Shown: positions 1 to 6,930 of the stretch, in pieces
How positions within the stretch are numbered: the first letter of the stretch is position 1
Layout of the letters: every line of letters begins with the position of its first letter
Made by a program: the position numbers and the translations under genes
NCBI GenBank assembly: GCA_023451855.1
Contig: JAEXXY010000439.1
Span: 1-9,365, forward strand
Direction of reading: 5' to 3'
Length of the DNA: 9,365 bases
Source of the DNA: Actinomycetes bacterium
GTDB taxonomy: Bacteria > Actinomycetota > Actinomycetes > Actinomycetales > Dermatophilaceae
Notes under the pieces: generated by a model
Databases searched by the model: none
What the model was told of the DNA's origin: nothing
Seen by the model: the letters and a program-made list of their open reading frames with translations, nothing else

Positions 1-844
1 GAGTCGCACCGGCGATGACCGACGCGACGGCCGGCTGTGCGGCCAGGCCGCCGATGGCGACGTCGATGAGCCGCAGGCCGCGCCGGGCGGCGAACGCCTC
101 GAGGGCCTCGACGGTGTCCCAGTCGGCGCCGGCGAGCCGCTCGGCGTTGCCGGCCAGGCGGGTGCCTTCCGGCGCCGCCTCGCCGCGTCGGTACTTGCCG
201 GTGAGCAGACCGCTCGCGAGCGGGAAGAACGGCAGCAGGCCGACCCCGACGTGCTCGCACGCGGGCACGAGCTCGTCCTCGACGTCGCGCTCGAGCAGCG
301 AGTACTCGTTCTGGGCCGAGACGAACCGCGAGCCTCCAGCGGCGCGTGCGGTCCAGTCGGCGTCGACGACCTGCCAGCCGCTGAAGTTGCTGCTGCCGAT
401 GTAGCGCACCTTGCCCTCGAGGACGAGCTCGTGGAGGGCGGCGAGGGTCTCCTCGATCGGCGTGACGGGGTCGGGGCGGTGCAGCTGGTAGAGGTCGATC
501 CAGTCGGTGCCGAGGCGGCGCAGGCTGGCCTCGACGGCCTTGCGGATGTACCGCCGCGAGCCGCGCACGCCCCAGTCGGGCCCGTTCGAGCCCTGCATGT
601 CCATGCCGAACTTCGTCGCGACGACGACGTTCTCGCGCTCGGCGCCCAGGGCGAGGCCCAGCATCTCCTCGCTGGCCCCCTGGCCGTAGATGTCGGCCGT
701 GTCGAAGAGGGTGATGCCCGCGTCGATCGCCGTGCGGACGACGGCGTTCGTCGCCTCCTGGTCGATGCGGCGGCCGAAGTTGTTGCAGCCGAGACCCACC
801 GTCGAGACGGTGAGGCCGCTGTCGCCGAGCTGTCGGTACGTCAT
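1..844 (-). CDS. Aldo/keto reductase, C-terminus cut by window edge
   Basis: Probable cytosolic NADPH-dependent oxidoreductase of the aldo/keto reductase superfamily, reducing an aldehyde or ketone that cannot be named from sequence. 281 codons are visible and the frame is still open at base 2. The four catalytic residues of the family are in place: Asp48 and Tyr53 (FDTADIYG), Lys78 (VATKFG) and His122 (LYQLHRPD). The start MTYRQLGDSGLTVS and the later FFPLASGLLTGKY and SVIAGAT segments are typical of the YajO/YdhF-like bacterial groups. Most AKRs are 300-340 residues, so a few tens are missing. I chose the ATG at 844 because GGTGA lies 5 bases upstream. An in-frame GTG at 853 is a real alternative (see findings). 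It is transcribed in the same direction as the amylopullulanase gene but is separated from it by a strong hairpin, so it probably has its own promoter. Family is sure; substrate unknown. Confidence 0.93.
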   Translation of the reverse strand, partial: MTYRQLGDSGLTVSTVGLGCNNFGRRIDQEATNAVVRTAIDAGITLFDTADIYGQGASEEMLGLALGAERENVVVATKFGMDMQGSNGPDWGVRGSRRYIRKAVEASLRRLGTDWIDLYQLHRPDPVTPIEETLAALHELVLEGKVRYIGSSNFSGWQVVDADWTARAAGGSRFVSAQNEYSLLERDVEDELVPACEHVGVGLLPFFPLASGLLTGKYRRGEAAPEGTRLAGNAERLAGADWDTVEALEAFAARRGLRLIDVAIGGLAAQPAVASVIAGAT

Positions 845-852
845 GTCGGTCA

Positions 853-865
853 CCGGTCCAACGTA
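853..865 (-). promoter_or_regulatory. Candidate -10 element and possible leaderless start of the aldo/keto reductase
   Basis: On the minus strand TACGTT (865-860) fits the actinobacterial -10 pattern TAnnnT. It is followed after six bases by the GTG at 853, which is in frame with the reductase. A transcript starting there would be leaderless. No convincing -35 hexamer is visible, so this is a weak inference from spacing only. Confidence 0.22.
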
Positions 866-921
866 GACCCGCACCGACGCGTCCGGCTCGCCACCTTCCC
901 GTCATGCTCGCCCGCTCATGC

Positions 922-960
922 AAGGAGCCCCGGGGAGACCATGCCTCCCCGGGGCTCCTT
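922..960 (-). terminator. Perfect 16-bp hairpin, terminator of the amylopullulanase gene
   Basis: The arms 922-937 (AAGGAGCCCCGGGGAG) and 945-960 are perfectly complementary around a 7-base loop. The hairpin begins 16 bases past the amylopullulanase stop codon on the minus strand and lies before the reductase start. There is no T-run after it, which is usual for actinobacterial terminators. It should insulate the reductase from read-through of the large upstream gene. Confidence 0.8.
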
Positions 961-976
961 CGCGTCGTGCGCCGCG

Positions 977-3900
977 TCAGTGCGCCTGGACGAAGACCGC
1001 CACGGTGCGGGCCGGGACCGTGAGCGTCGACGTCCCGGCGTTCCACGTCGACTGCTTGACGACCGCGTCGGACCCGCCGGCCTGCACCGGGCTCAGCGTG
1101 AGCGCGCCGGTGAGCCCGGGGACCTTCTGCGACACGGCGTCCGGCGTGGCGTTGAAGACGACGACGAGGCCGTCGAGGCGCGGGTCTGCGTCGGTGCCCT
1201 GGGTGTCGTCGACCCGCATGACGACGACGCCGGCGTGCGCGTCGGCCGTGCCCGAGACCGGGAAGGACACCTTCGACTCGATCGCCGAGGCGGAGCCCAG
1301 GCGGAACAGCGGGCTGCTGAACCGCAGGCGCAGCAGGTCCTGGGCCATGGCGCTCGCCTTCTGCACGTCGCCCGCAGCCGGCTTGAGGGCGGGGTTCGCG
1401 AGCAGCGGCTTCATGTACGACCACTTGTTCGAGTTCGGTCCCTCGGGCGGCAGGCCGTGCCCGAAGCCGTTGTCGGCACCGCTCCAGTCGAGGCGGTTGA
1501 ACCAGTCGCCGCTGTCGTAGGAGTCGCGGTCGAGCGACTTGCTGCGCAGCAGGTCGGCGCCGGCGTGCCAGAACGAGGGCGTCTGCGCCAGAGCGGTGGT
1601 CGCGAGCGACAGGGTGTTCATCCGTACCCGGTCGGTCATCGAGGTCGCCACCGGCAGCTTGTACGTCAGCGCGTCGAAGAGGGTCTCGTTGTCGTGCGCG
1701 TCGACGTAGCTGACGACCTCGTCGGGCTGGTCGGCATAGCCGGCCGGCGCCCCGTTGTAGTCGACCTTGTCGCCGCGCACGACCTGGCCGCTCTGCTGGC
1801 TGCGGAACTGGAACGCGCGGAGGTTGCCGGCGAGGCCGAGCTGCACGAGGTCGGTGTCGTGCGCCAGACGCCCCGCGGCACCGTCGTTGACGGCCGCACC
1901 GTTGGGGTCGGTCGACTCGCCCGAGCCGAAGCCCTGACGGCGCGGGTCGTCGTCGAACGGGCCGCCACCGCGGACGGCGTCGCGCAGCCGGTCGCTGAAC
2001 GTGCCGATGCCGGTGCCGCCGAGCTGGCCCTGGGTGGCCTGGGTGAAGCGCGCGTTGTTCGCGACCTCGCCGAAGTTCCAGCCCTCGCCGTAGAGGTAGA
2101 TCGCCTTGCCGTCGACGCCGTCCTTGGCCGGGGTCAGGGCATCGAGCGCCGAGCGCACCGCGAGCATGTTGTCGCGGCTGGCGTGGCCCATGAGGTCGAA
2201 GCGGAAGCCGTCGACCTTGTAGTTGCGGGCCCACGAGACGACCGAGTCGACCATGAGCTTCTGGCCCATCGCGTGCTCGGTGGCGACGTTCTGGCAGCAC
2301 GACGAGGTCTCCACGGCGCCGGTCGCGTTGAGGCGGTGGTAGTAGCCGGGCACCACCTTGTCGAGCACCGACTGGTCGGCCTGGCCCGAGGCCGACGTGT
2401 GGTTGAAGACCTGGTCGAGCACCACCCGCAGGCCGTCCTGGTGCAGCGCGCCCACCATGGTGCGGAACTGCGAGATGCGCTGCCCGCCGTCGGCGGCCTG
2501 GGTGCTCGAGGCGTACGAGCCGTCCGGGACGCTCCAGTGGTACGGGTCGTAGCCCCAGTTGAAGGCGTCCTTGCCAGCGACCGCCGTGACGCACTTCTGC
2601 TGCTGGTCGCTGTCCGGGGCGTAGGAGCGCAGGTCGCACTGCGGCGTCTGCTGCTTGGCCTTGTCCTCCTCGATGGAGGCGATGTCGAAGGTCGGCAGCA
2701 GGTGCACGGTGTTGAGACCGGCCTTGGCCAGCGCCTTGAGGTGGGCCCGCCCGTCACCGTTCTCGGCGAAGGCGAGGTAGCTACCGCGCAGGGCGGCCGG
2801 CACCTTGGCGTCGCTCATCGAGTAGTCGCGGACGTGCAGCTCGTAGATCGTCGAGTCGACGTCCTTGGCCAGGCGCGGTGACGGGGTGGTGCGCCAGGCC
2901 GCGGGCATGAACGCCGGGTCGGCGAGGTCGACGGCCACCGACCGGGTCGAGCTCGGCGTCAGCGCCACCGAGGCGGGGTCGGTGACGACGTTCGTCTCGA
3001 CCTTCTGCGTGCTCGGGGCCCACACCTTGACCTCGTAGAGGTACCGGGCGTTGCGGCCCGCGGCCCCGAGCGAGGCCGACCACGAGCCGTCCGTCGAGCG
3101 CGTCATCGGTGTGCGGTGCGCCGTGGCGACCGGCTGGTCGGCCGAGCCCGCGGCCCAGGTCAGCAGCGTGACGTTCTGGGCCGTCGGCGCCCACAGGCGG
3201 AACCCGACGCGTCCGCCGGAGACGTTGACGCCGTAGGCGCCCCGGCTCGCGGGGGTCGCGTAGAGCGCGTCGAGCGCGATCGCCGTCTGGGCGCCCGACG
3301 CGTCGAGCAGCGCGCCCGACGAGTCGTACATCGCGACGGCGACCTGGCCACGCAGGATGTCGGCCATCTGGCGCGACGTGGCCTTGTCGGTGCGCAGCGC
3401 GACGTAGCCCTTGAGCTCCGGGTGCGCCGCGGTGAGCGCGGCCGGCAGGCCGGCCGGGTCACGCGTCAGCGTCGCCACCGAGCCACCCGTCACCGACTCG
3501 GCATCGAGGCCGAGGCCACCGGTGGCCGACCAGTGCAGGCGCCACGAGAGCGTCGCCGGGTCGGTGCCCGCCGGCAGGCCGGTCGCCGGCCACGCGACGA
3601 GGTCGGGCCCGACGACGAACGCCTTGGCCTTCGTCAGGTCGGGCGCGGCTCCTGCTCGCGAGGTCTTGACCGAGATCTGGTGGGTCGCGAGGACGTAGCT
3701 GATCGTCGTGACGACGCCGTCGGACGGGACCGAGAAGGCGACGTTGGAACCGCCTGCGGCACCGCCGGCGCCGTAGTTCTCGTCCCAGCTCAGCCCGTGC
3801 GCCACCTTGAACTCGTAGCTGCCGGCAGGGATCGCGTCGGTGCTGAAGGTGTAGGTGCCGTCACCGTCCGGGTCCTGCAGCCACGAGCGCATGCAGTCCG

Positions 3901-6766
3901 GCGACCAGTCACCCGGGCAGCCGAGCTCGCTCTGGAACGAGCCGGGCGCGGTGATGATCGGGCCCTGGGCGTCGCTCGTGACCCAGTGGGTGCGGTGGTC
4001 GTAGTAGAAGCTGACCGTCTTGCCGGCGGGGACCGTCAGCGCGATGTTCGACCCGCCCTTGGCGGCCCCGGCCCCGTAGTTCTCGTCCCACGACTTGTTG
4101 ATCGCGGCCTTGTACTCATAGTCACCTGGGGGGAGCGAGGAGTACGCGCCCTTCCAGATGTCGTCCTTCGGGTCGAGGGCGAGCTGCGCCTGGTCGCAGG
4201 CCGGCTGCCAGTCGCCGGGGCAGCCCATCTCGCTGTTGAGGCTGCCGGGCACGCTGACGTTGGCCGGCTGGGTGACCGGGCCGACGCCGCCGCCACCACC
4301 GCTGCCACCTGCCGGCGCGGGGTCGCCGACGACGCCGTACGTCGAGGTCGCCGACACGTGCCCGGCGAGGTCGCGGGCGAGCACGCGGTACTCCATGAGC
4401 GTGCCCTTGGCGTAGCCGCTGACGTCGTGGAAGACGCGGTACGGCGCGTTGTCGTCGGTGCCGAGCGTCGTCCAGGCCGAGGTGCCGGCCGGACGCGCGA
4501 GGAACGTGACGTCGGCGAAGGTGTCGCCCGGCACCGCGGCCGAGATCTCCGCGCGTCCGCCGACGACACCGCCGGCGCTCGGCGAGAGCGGGTAGACCGG
4601 CGGGGCCGTGCGCGAGGCCTCCATCGTCGAGTCGGCGCGGAAGACCTTCACCGACAGCGGCGGGACGCTGACGGTGACCCGGCCCGACGCGTCGGCGCGC
4701 AGGTCGCCGGGGCCGCCGAGCAGCGGGCTGAACCTCGAGCGCGCCGAGTAGGTCTGGAACGTGGCCTGCTTGGCGGTCGTCGCGTTGTTGGCCACGACGA
4801 GGTACTCGCGCTTGGCCGCCTTGTCGATGCGGCTGATCGCGTAGATGCCGGCGCTGTCGCTGGCGTACCGGTGCACCTGCGCGCCGTCGGCGAGCGCCGG
4901 GTTGGCCTGGCGCAGTGCGGACAGGGCGGCGATCTGCCGGTAGAGCGGGACGTTCGTGTCGTAGTGCGCGCCGGTGCCGGCCTTGTCGGCGCTGCCGATG
5001 ATCGTGTCGTCGGCGTAGTCGGCCGTCTGCGTCGCGAACATGTCCTGCCGGGCGCGCTTGTCGCCGAAGTCGGTCGTGGGACCGGTGAAGCCCTGCTCGT
5101 CGCCGTAGTAGACGACCGGCTGGCCGCGCGTCAGGAACATCAGCGACGTCGCGAGGGCGTCGCGGTCGAGCAGCTCCTTGCCGGTGTAGCCGGCCGCCTG
5201 GAGCATCGCACCGACGCGCCCCATGTCGTGGTTGCCGAGGAAGGTCGGCAGCTCGTAGGCGTTGGAGTCGGTGTCGGTGTAGTAGTCGTCGCCGGCGAAG
5301 AGGTCGCGGACGCCGGTGGTCGCCTTGCTCTGCGCGAAGCCGAGCGCCGCTCCCTGGAAGCCGAAGTCGAGGGTGGCAGGCAGCTTGCCCTTGGTCGTGA
5401 ACTGGCTGGTGTACGCGGGGTTCGCGTCGTACACCTCGCCGAACATGAAGAAGTTCTTGCCGGCCTGCTTCGCGTGGTCGAGGATCGCCGGCGAGAACTG
5501 CTGCCAGAACGGCATGTCGACGTGCTTGGCGGTGTCGATGCGGAAGCCGTCGACGCCGAAGTCGACCCACGTCTTGTAGATGTCCTCCATGCCCGTGACG
5601 ACCTTGTGGTTCTCGGTGAAGAGGTCGTCGAGCCCGGAGAAGTCGCCGTACGTGGCGGACTCGCCGGCATACGTCGAGTCACCGCGGTTGTGGTAGAGCG
5701 TCACGTCGTTGAGCCACGCCGGCACCTTGACGTCCTTGTCGGCGTCCGCGACGACGGGCTTGTACGGGAAGGACGTCGCCGGGTCCATCGCCGGGAACGT
5801 GTCCTTTCCGGCGTAGTCGGCGTCGTCGAAGGCCTTGCCCTGGGCGTCCCGGTAGGGCTTGTCGGCCTTGGGGACGTAGGTGTACCGGCCGCCCTCGTAG
5901 GAGATGACGTCGGCCGTGTGGTTCGTGATGATGTCGAAGTAGACCTTCATGCCCTTGGCGTGCGCCGCGGCGATGAGGTTCTTCATGTCGGCGTTCGTGC
6001 CGAGGTGCGGGTCGATCTGGGTGAAGTCGGTGACCCAGTAGCCGTGGTAGCCGGCGCTCGCGCCGGACCCCGAGCCCTGGACCGGGCGGTTCTTGAACGA
6101 GGGCGTCAGCCAGATGGCCGTGGTGCCGAGGCCCTTGATGTAGTCGAGCTTGCCGATGACACCCTTGAGGTCGCCGCCGTGGTAGAAACCCATGTCCGTC
6201 GGGTCGTAGCCGGTGGCGAGACGGTCGCCGGTCAGGCCGCCGCGGTTGTTGGCGGGGTCGGCGTTGGCGAACCGGTCGGCCATGACGAAGTAGAACCGCT
6301 CACGCGTCGAGCCGGTGCGCAGCGACTGGCCGGCGAGCGCGGCGTCGGCCTTCGTGGCCGCACCGGGCAGGTCGGTGGGCGCGATGCCGATCGCGTGCGT
6401 CGTGTCGTCGTAGGTGACCCGGAGACGCTCGGGGCCCTCGAGGACCAGGGGCACGTTCGAGCCACCACCGTCCTGGCCGTAGCTCTCGCCCCACGCGTGG
6501 TCGATGGCGACCTTGAGCTCGTAGGAGCCCTTGGGCACGTCGAACTCGGCGGCGTAGGTGCTCGTGCCGGCCTGGCGCACGAGGTCGGTGTCGGTGCAGT
6601 CGGGCTGCCAGTCACCGGGGCAGCCGAGCTCGCTCTGGAGGGAGCCGACGAGCGTCGCGGTGCGCTCGGCTGCGCGGGCGGTCGAGGTCCCGGCCAGGGG
6701 CACGACAGCGCCGGCGAGGACGAGGGCGGAGACGCTGGCGGCGGTCAGGGCCGGCCTACGACGCAT
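977..6766 (-). CDS. pulA: Secreted bifunctional amylopullulanase (alpha-amylase plus pullulanase)
   Basis: Extracellular enzyme of 1929 residues that should cut both alpha-1,4 and alpha-1,6 bonds of starch, glycogen or pullulan. Order: Sec signal peptide (1-32, MRRR start, hydrophobic core, cut near ARA|A); X25 module (38-129); alpha-amylase GH13 domain with C-terminal beta domain (about 155-713) carrying DIITNH (278-283), nucleophile Asp411 (GFRIDTAKH), acid/base Glu444 (FGEVYD) and Asp514 (LGNHD); Ig/FnIII-like domain (716-815); Gly-rich linker; X25 modules 2 and 3 (836-934, 935-1037); pullulanase N2-like domain (about 1040-1175); CBM48 (about 1176-1290); pullulanase GH13 domain with FNWGYDP (1402-1408), LDQVFNH (1450-1456), Asp1524 (GFRFDLMGH), Glu1561 (YGEGWNFGE) and Asp1692 (DAHDNE); DUF3372-like C-terminus. 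No LPXTG or SLH anchor, so probably released. The ATG at 6766 has AAGGAG 5 bases upstream and starts exactly at the signal peptide; the frame stays open 30 codons further, to an ATG at 6856 with no signal-like sequence. Both catalytic sets are complete. Confidence 0.95.
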   Translation of the reverse strand: MRRRPALTAASVSALVLAGAVVPLAGTSTARAAERTATLVGSLQSELGCPGDWQPDCTDTDLVRQAGTSTYAAEFDVPKGSYELKVAIDHAWGESYGQDGGGSNVPLVLEGPERLRVTYDDTTHAIGIAPTDLPGAATKADAALAGQSLRTGSTRERFYFVMADRFANADPANNRGGLTGDRLATGYDPTDMGFYHGGDLKGVIGKLDYIKGLGTTAIWLTPSFKNRPVQGSGSGASAGYHGYWVTDFTQIDPHLGTNADMKNLIAAAHAKGMKVYFDIITNHTADVISYEGGRYTYVPKADKPYRDAQGKAFDDADYAGKDTFPAMDPATSFPYKPVVADADKDVKVPAWLNDVTLYHNRGDSTYAGESATYGDFSGLDDLFTENHKVVTGMEDIYKTWVDFGVDGFRIDTAKHVDMPFWQQFSPAILDHAKQAGKNFFMFGEVYDANPAYTSQFTTKGKLPATLDFGFQGAALGFAQSKATTGVRDLFAGDDYYTDTDSNAYELPTFLGNHDMGRVGAMLQAAGYTGKELLDRDALATSLMFLTRGQPVVYYGDEQGFTGPTTDFGDKRARQDMFATQTADYADDTIIGSADKAGTGAHYDTNVPLYRQIAALSALRQANPALADGAQVHRYASDSAGIYAISRIDKAAKREYLVVANNATTAKQATFQTYSARSRFSPLLGGPGDLRADASGRVTVSVPPLSVKVFRADSTMEASRTAPPVYPLSPSAGGVVGGRAEISAAVPGDTFADVTFLARPAGTSAWTTLGTDDNAPYRVFHDVSGYAKGTLMEYRVLARDLAGHVSATSTYGVVGDPAPAGGSGGGGGVGPVTQPANVSVPGSLNSEMGCPGDWQPACDQAQLALDPKDDIWKGAYSSLPPGDYEYKAAINKSWDENYGAGAAKGGSNIALTVPAGKTVSFYYDHRTHWVTSDAQGPIITAPGSFQSELGCPGDWSPDCMRSWLQDPDGDGTYTFSTDAIPAGSYEFKVAHGLSWDENYGAGGAAGGSNVAFSVPSDGVVTTISYVLATHQISVKTSRAGAAPDLTKAKAFVVGPDLVAWPATGLPAGTDPATLSWRLHWSATGGLGLDAESVTGGSVATLTRDPAGLPAALTAAHPELKGYVALRTDKATSRQMADILRGQVAVAMYDSSGALLDASGAQTAIALDALYATPASRGAYGVNVSGGRVGFRLWAPTAQNVTLLTWAAGSADQPVATAHRTPMTRSTDGSWSASLGAAGRNARYLYEVKVWAPSTQKVETNVVTDPASVALTPSSTRSVAVDLADPAFMPAAWRTTPSPRLAKDVDSTIYELHVRDYSMSDAKVPAALRGSYLAFAENGDGRAHLKALAKAGLNTVHLLPTFDIASIEEDKAKQQTPQCDLRSYAPDSDQQQKCVTAVAGKDAFNWGYDPYHWSVPDGSYASSTQAADGGQRISQFRTMVGALHQDGLRVVLDQVFNHTSASGQADQSVLDKVVPGYYHRLNATGAVETSSCCQNVATEHAMGQKLMVDSVVSWARNYKVDGFRFDLMGHASRDNMLAVRSALDALTPAKDGVDGKAIYLYGEGWNFGEVANNARFTQATQGQLGGTGIGTFSDRLRDAVRGGGPFDDDPRRQGFGSGESTDPNGAAVNDGAAGRLAHDTDLVQLGLAGNLRAFQFRSQQSGQVVRGDKVDYNGAPAGYADQPDEVVSYVDAHDNETLFDALTYKLPVATSMTDRVRMNTLSLATTALAQTPSFWHAGADLLRSKSLDRDSYDSGDWFNRLDWSGADNGFGHGLPPEGPNSNKWSYMKPLLANPALKPAAGDVQKASAMAQDLLRLRFSSPLFRLGSASAIESKVSFPVSGTADAHAGVVVMRVDDTQGTDADPRLDGLVVVFNATPDAVSQKVPGLTGALTLSPVQAGGSDAVVKQSTWNAGTSTLTVPARTVAVFVQAH
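3656..3964 (-). repeat. X25 module 3 of the amylopullulanase (residues 935-1037)
   Basis: Third copy, directly next to module 2. Core GSFQSELGCPGDWSPDC with Cys950 and Cys958, followed by YEFKVAHGLSWDENYG and GGSNV. By eye its DNA around the Cys core is closer to module 1 (6595-6646) than to its tandem neighbour, module 2. Confidence 0.82.
3965..4261 (-). repeat. X25 module 2 of the amylopullulanase (residues 836-934)
   Basis: Second copy, directly after the Gly-rich linker and between the two catalytic halves. Core GSLNSEMGCPGDWQPAC with Cys849 and Cys857, followed by YEYKAAINKSWDENYG and GGSNI. Tandem with module 3. Confidence 0.82.
6380..6655 (-). repeat. X25 module 1 of the amylopullulanase (residues 38-129)
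   Basis: First of three related modules of about 90-100 residues, of the X25 type known from Bacillus pullulanases, where they flank or precede catalytic domains and are thought to help with polysaccharide binding. It has the shared core GSLQSELGCPGDWQPDC, then SYELKVAIDHAWGESYG and GGSNV. Cys49 and Cys57, eight residues apart, probably form a disulfide. Confidence 0.82.
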
Positions 6767-6767
6767 G

Positions 6768-6783
6768 TGCACTCCTTCGTGCA
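6768..6783 (-). promoter_or_regulatory. Shine-Dalgarno of the amylopullulanase, in the loop of a small inverted repeat
   Basis: The ribosome site AAGGAG (6777-6772) decides the start at 6766. It sits in the 6-base loop between perfect 5-bp arms TGCAC and GTGCA. The stem is short, so structural control is only a possibility; the ribosome site itself is clear. Confidence 0.6.
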
Positions 6784-6878
6784 GTGAGGTGCCGGCAGGT
6801 CGCCACGCGTTCGTGGAGGGTCCCCTGGTCAGCCACCCGGCAACGTAGCGTCCCATTCGTCCGGCTCGCTAGGGGTTG

Positions 6879-6896
6879 GCTGCAATTTTTTGCAGC
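6879..6896. promoter_or_regulatory. Perfect inverted repeat, candidate sugar-responsive operator
   Basis: GCTGCAA-TTTT-TTGCAGC is a perfect 7-bp inverted repeat with a T4 spacer, standing out as AT-rich in very GC-rich DNA. It lies 113-130 bases upstream of the amylopullulanase start, and about 45-60 bases upstream of the transcription start if TACGTT at 6847-6842 is the -10. TTGCAG-like motifs have been reported, as I recall, at sites of the Streptomyces maltose regulator MalR in front of amylase and maltose genes. An alternative is a hairpin ending the upstream regulator gene, whose stop is 35 bases away. Confidence 0.5.
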
Positions 6897-6930
6897 GGAC
6901 GCCCACTTCTTGCGGGAGTGACGACGCGGG

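Larger units (their letters stand above)
6767..6930. other. Upstream region of the amylopullulanase gene
   Basis: 164 bases with no gene. Contents: the ribosome site next to the start, a 5-bp stem hairpin at 6803-6816 (CCACG/CGTGG), a possible minus-strand -10 TACGTT at 6847-6842 with no good -35, and the palindrome at 6879-6896. The promoter for the large gene should lie here, because the regulator upstream ends at 6931 on the same strand and the gap is long for a shared operon. Confidence 0.5.

Noticed and set aside
251..2881. Open frame of 876 codons on the plus strand
   Set aside because: It runs antisense across the aldo/keto reductase, the terminator hairpin and the pullulanase half; its low-complexity Val/Arg/Glu composition is that of a shadow frame.
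4122..5570. Open frame of 482 codons on the minus strand
   Set aside because: Same strand as the amylopullulanase but in another frame, Arg-rich and without motifs, while the real frame has full catalytic motifs through the same bases.
3116..6787. Open frame of 1223 codons on the plus strand
   Set aside because: It lies antisense to the amylopullulanase, is dominated by Arg, Val, Gly and Ala with no recognisable domain, and arises from the GC-rich third positions of the real gene.
6767..6856. Extended start of the amylopullulanase at the ATG of 6856
   Set aside because: It would place 30 residues before a clear signal peptide and lacks a ribosome site, whereas the ATG at 6766 has AAGGAG at good spacing.
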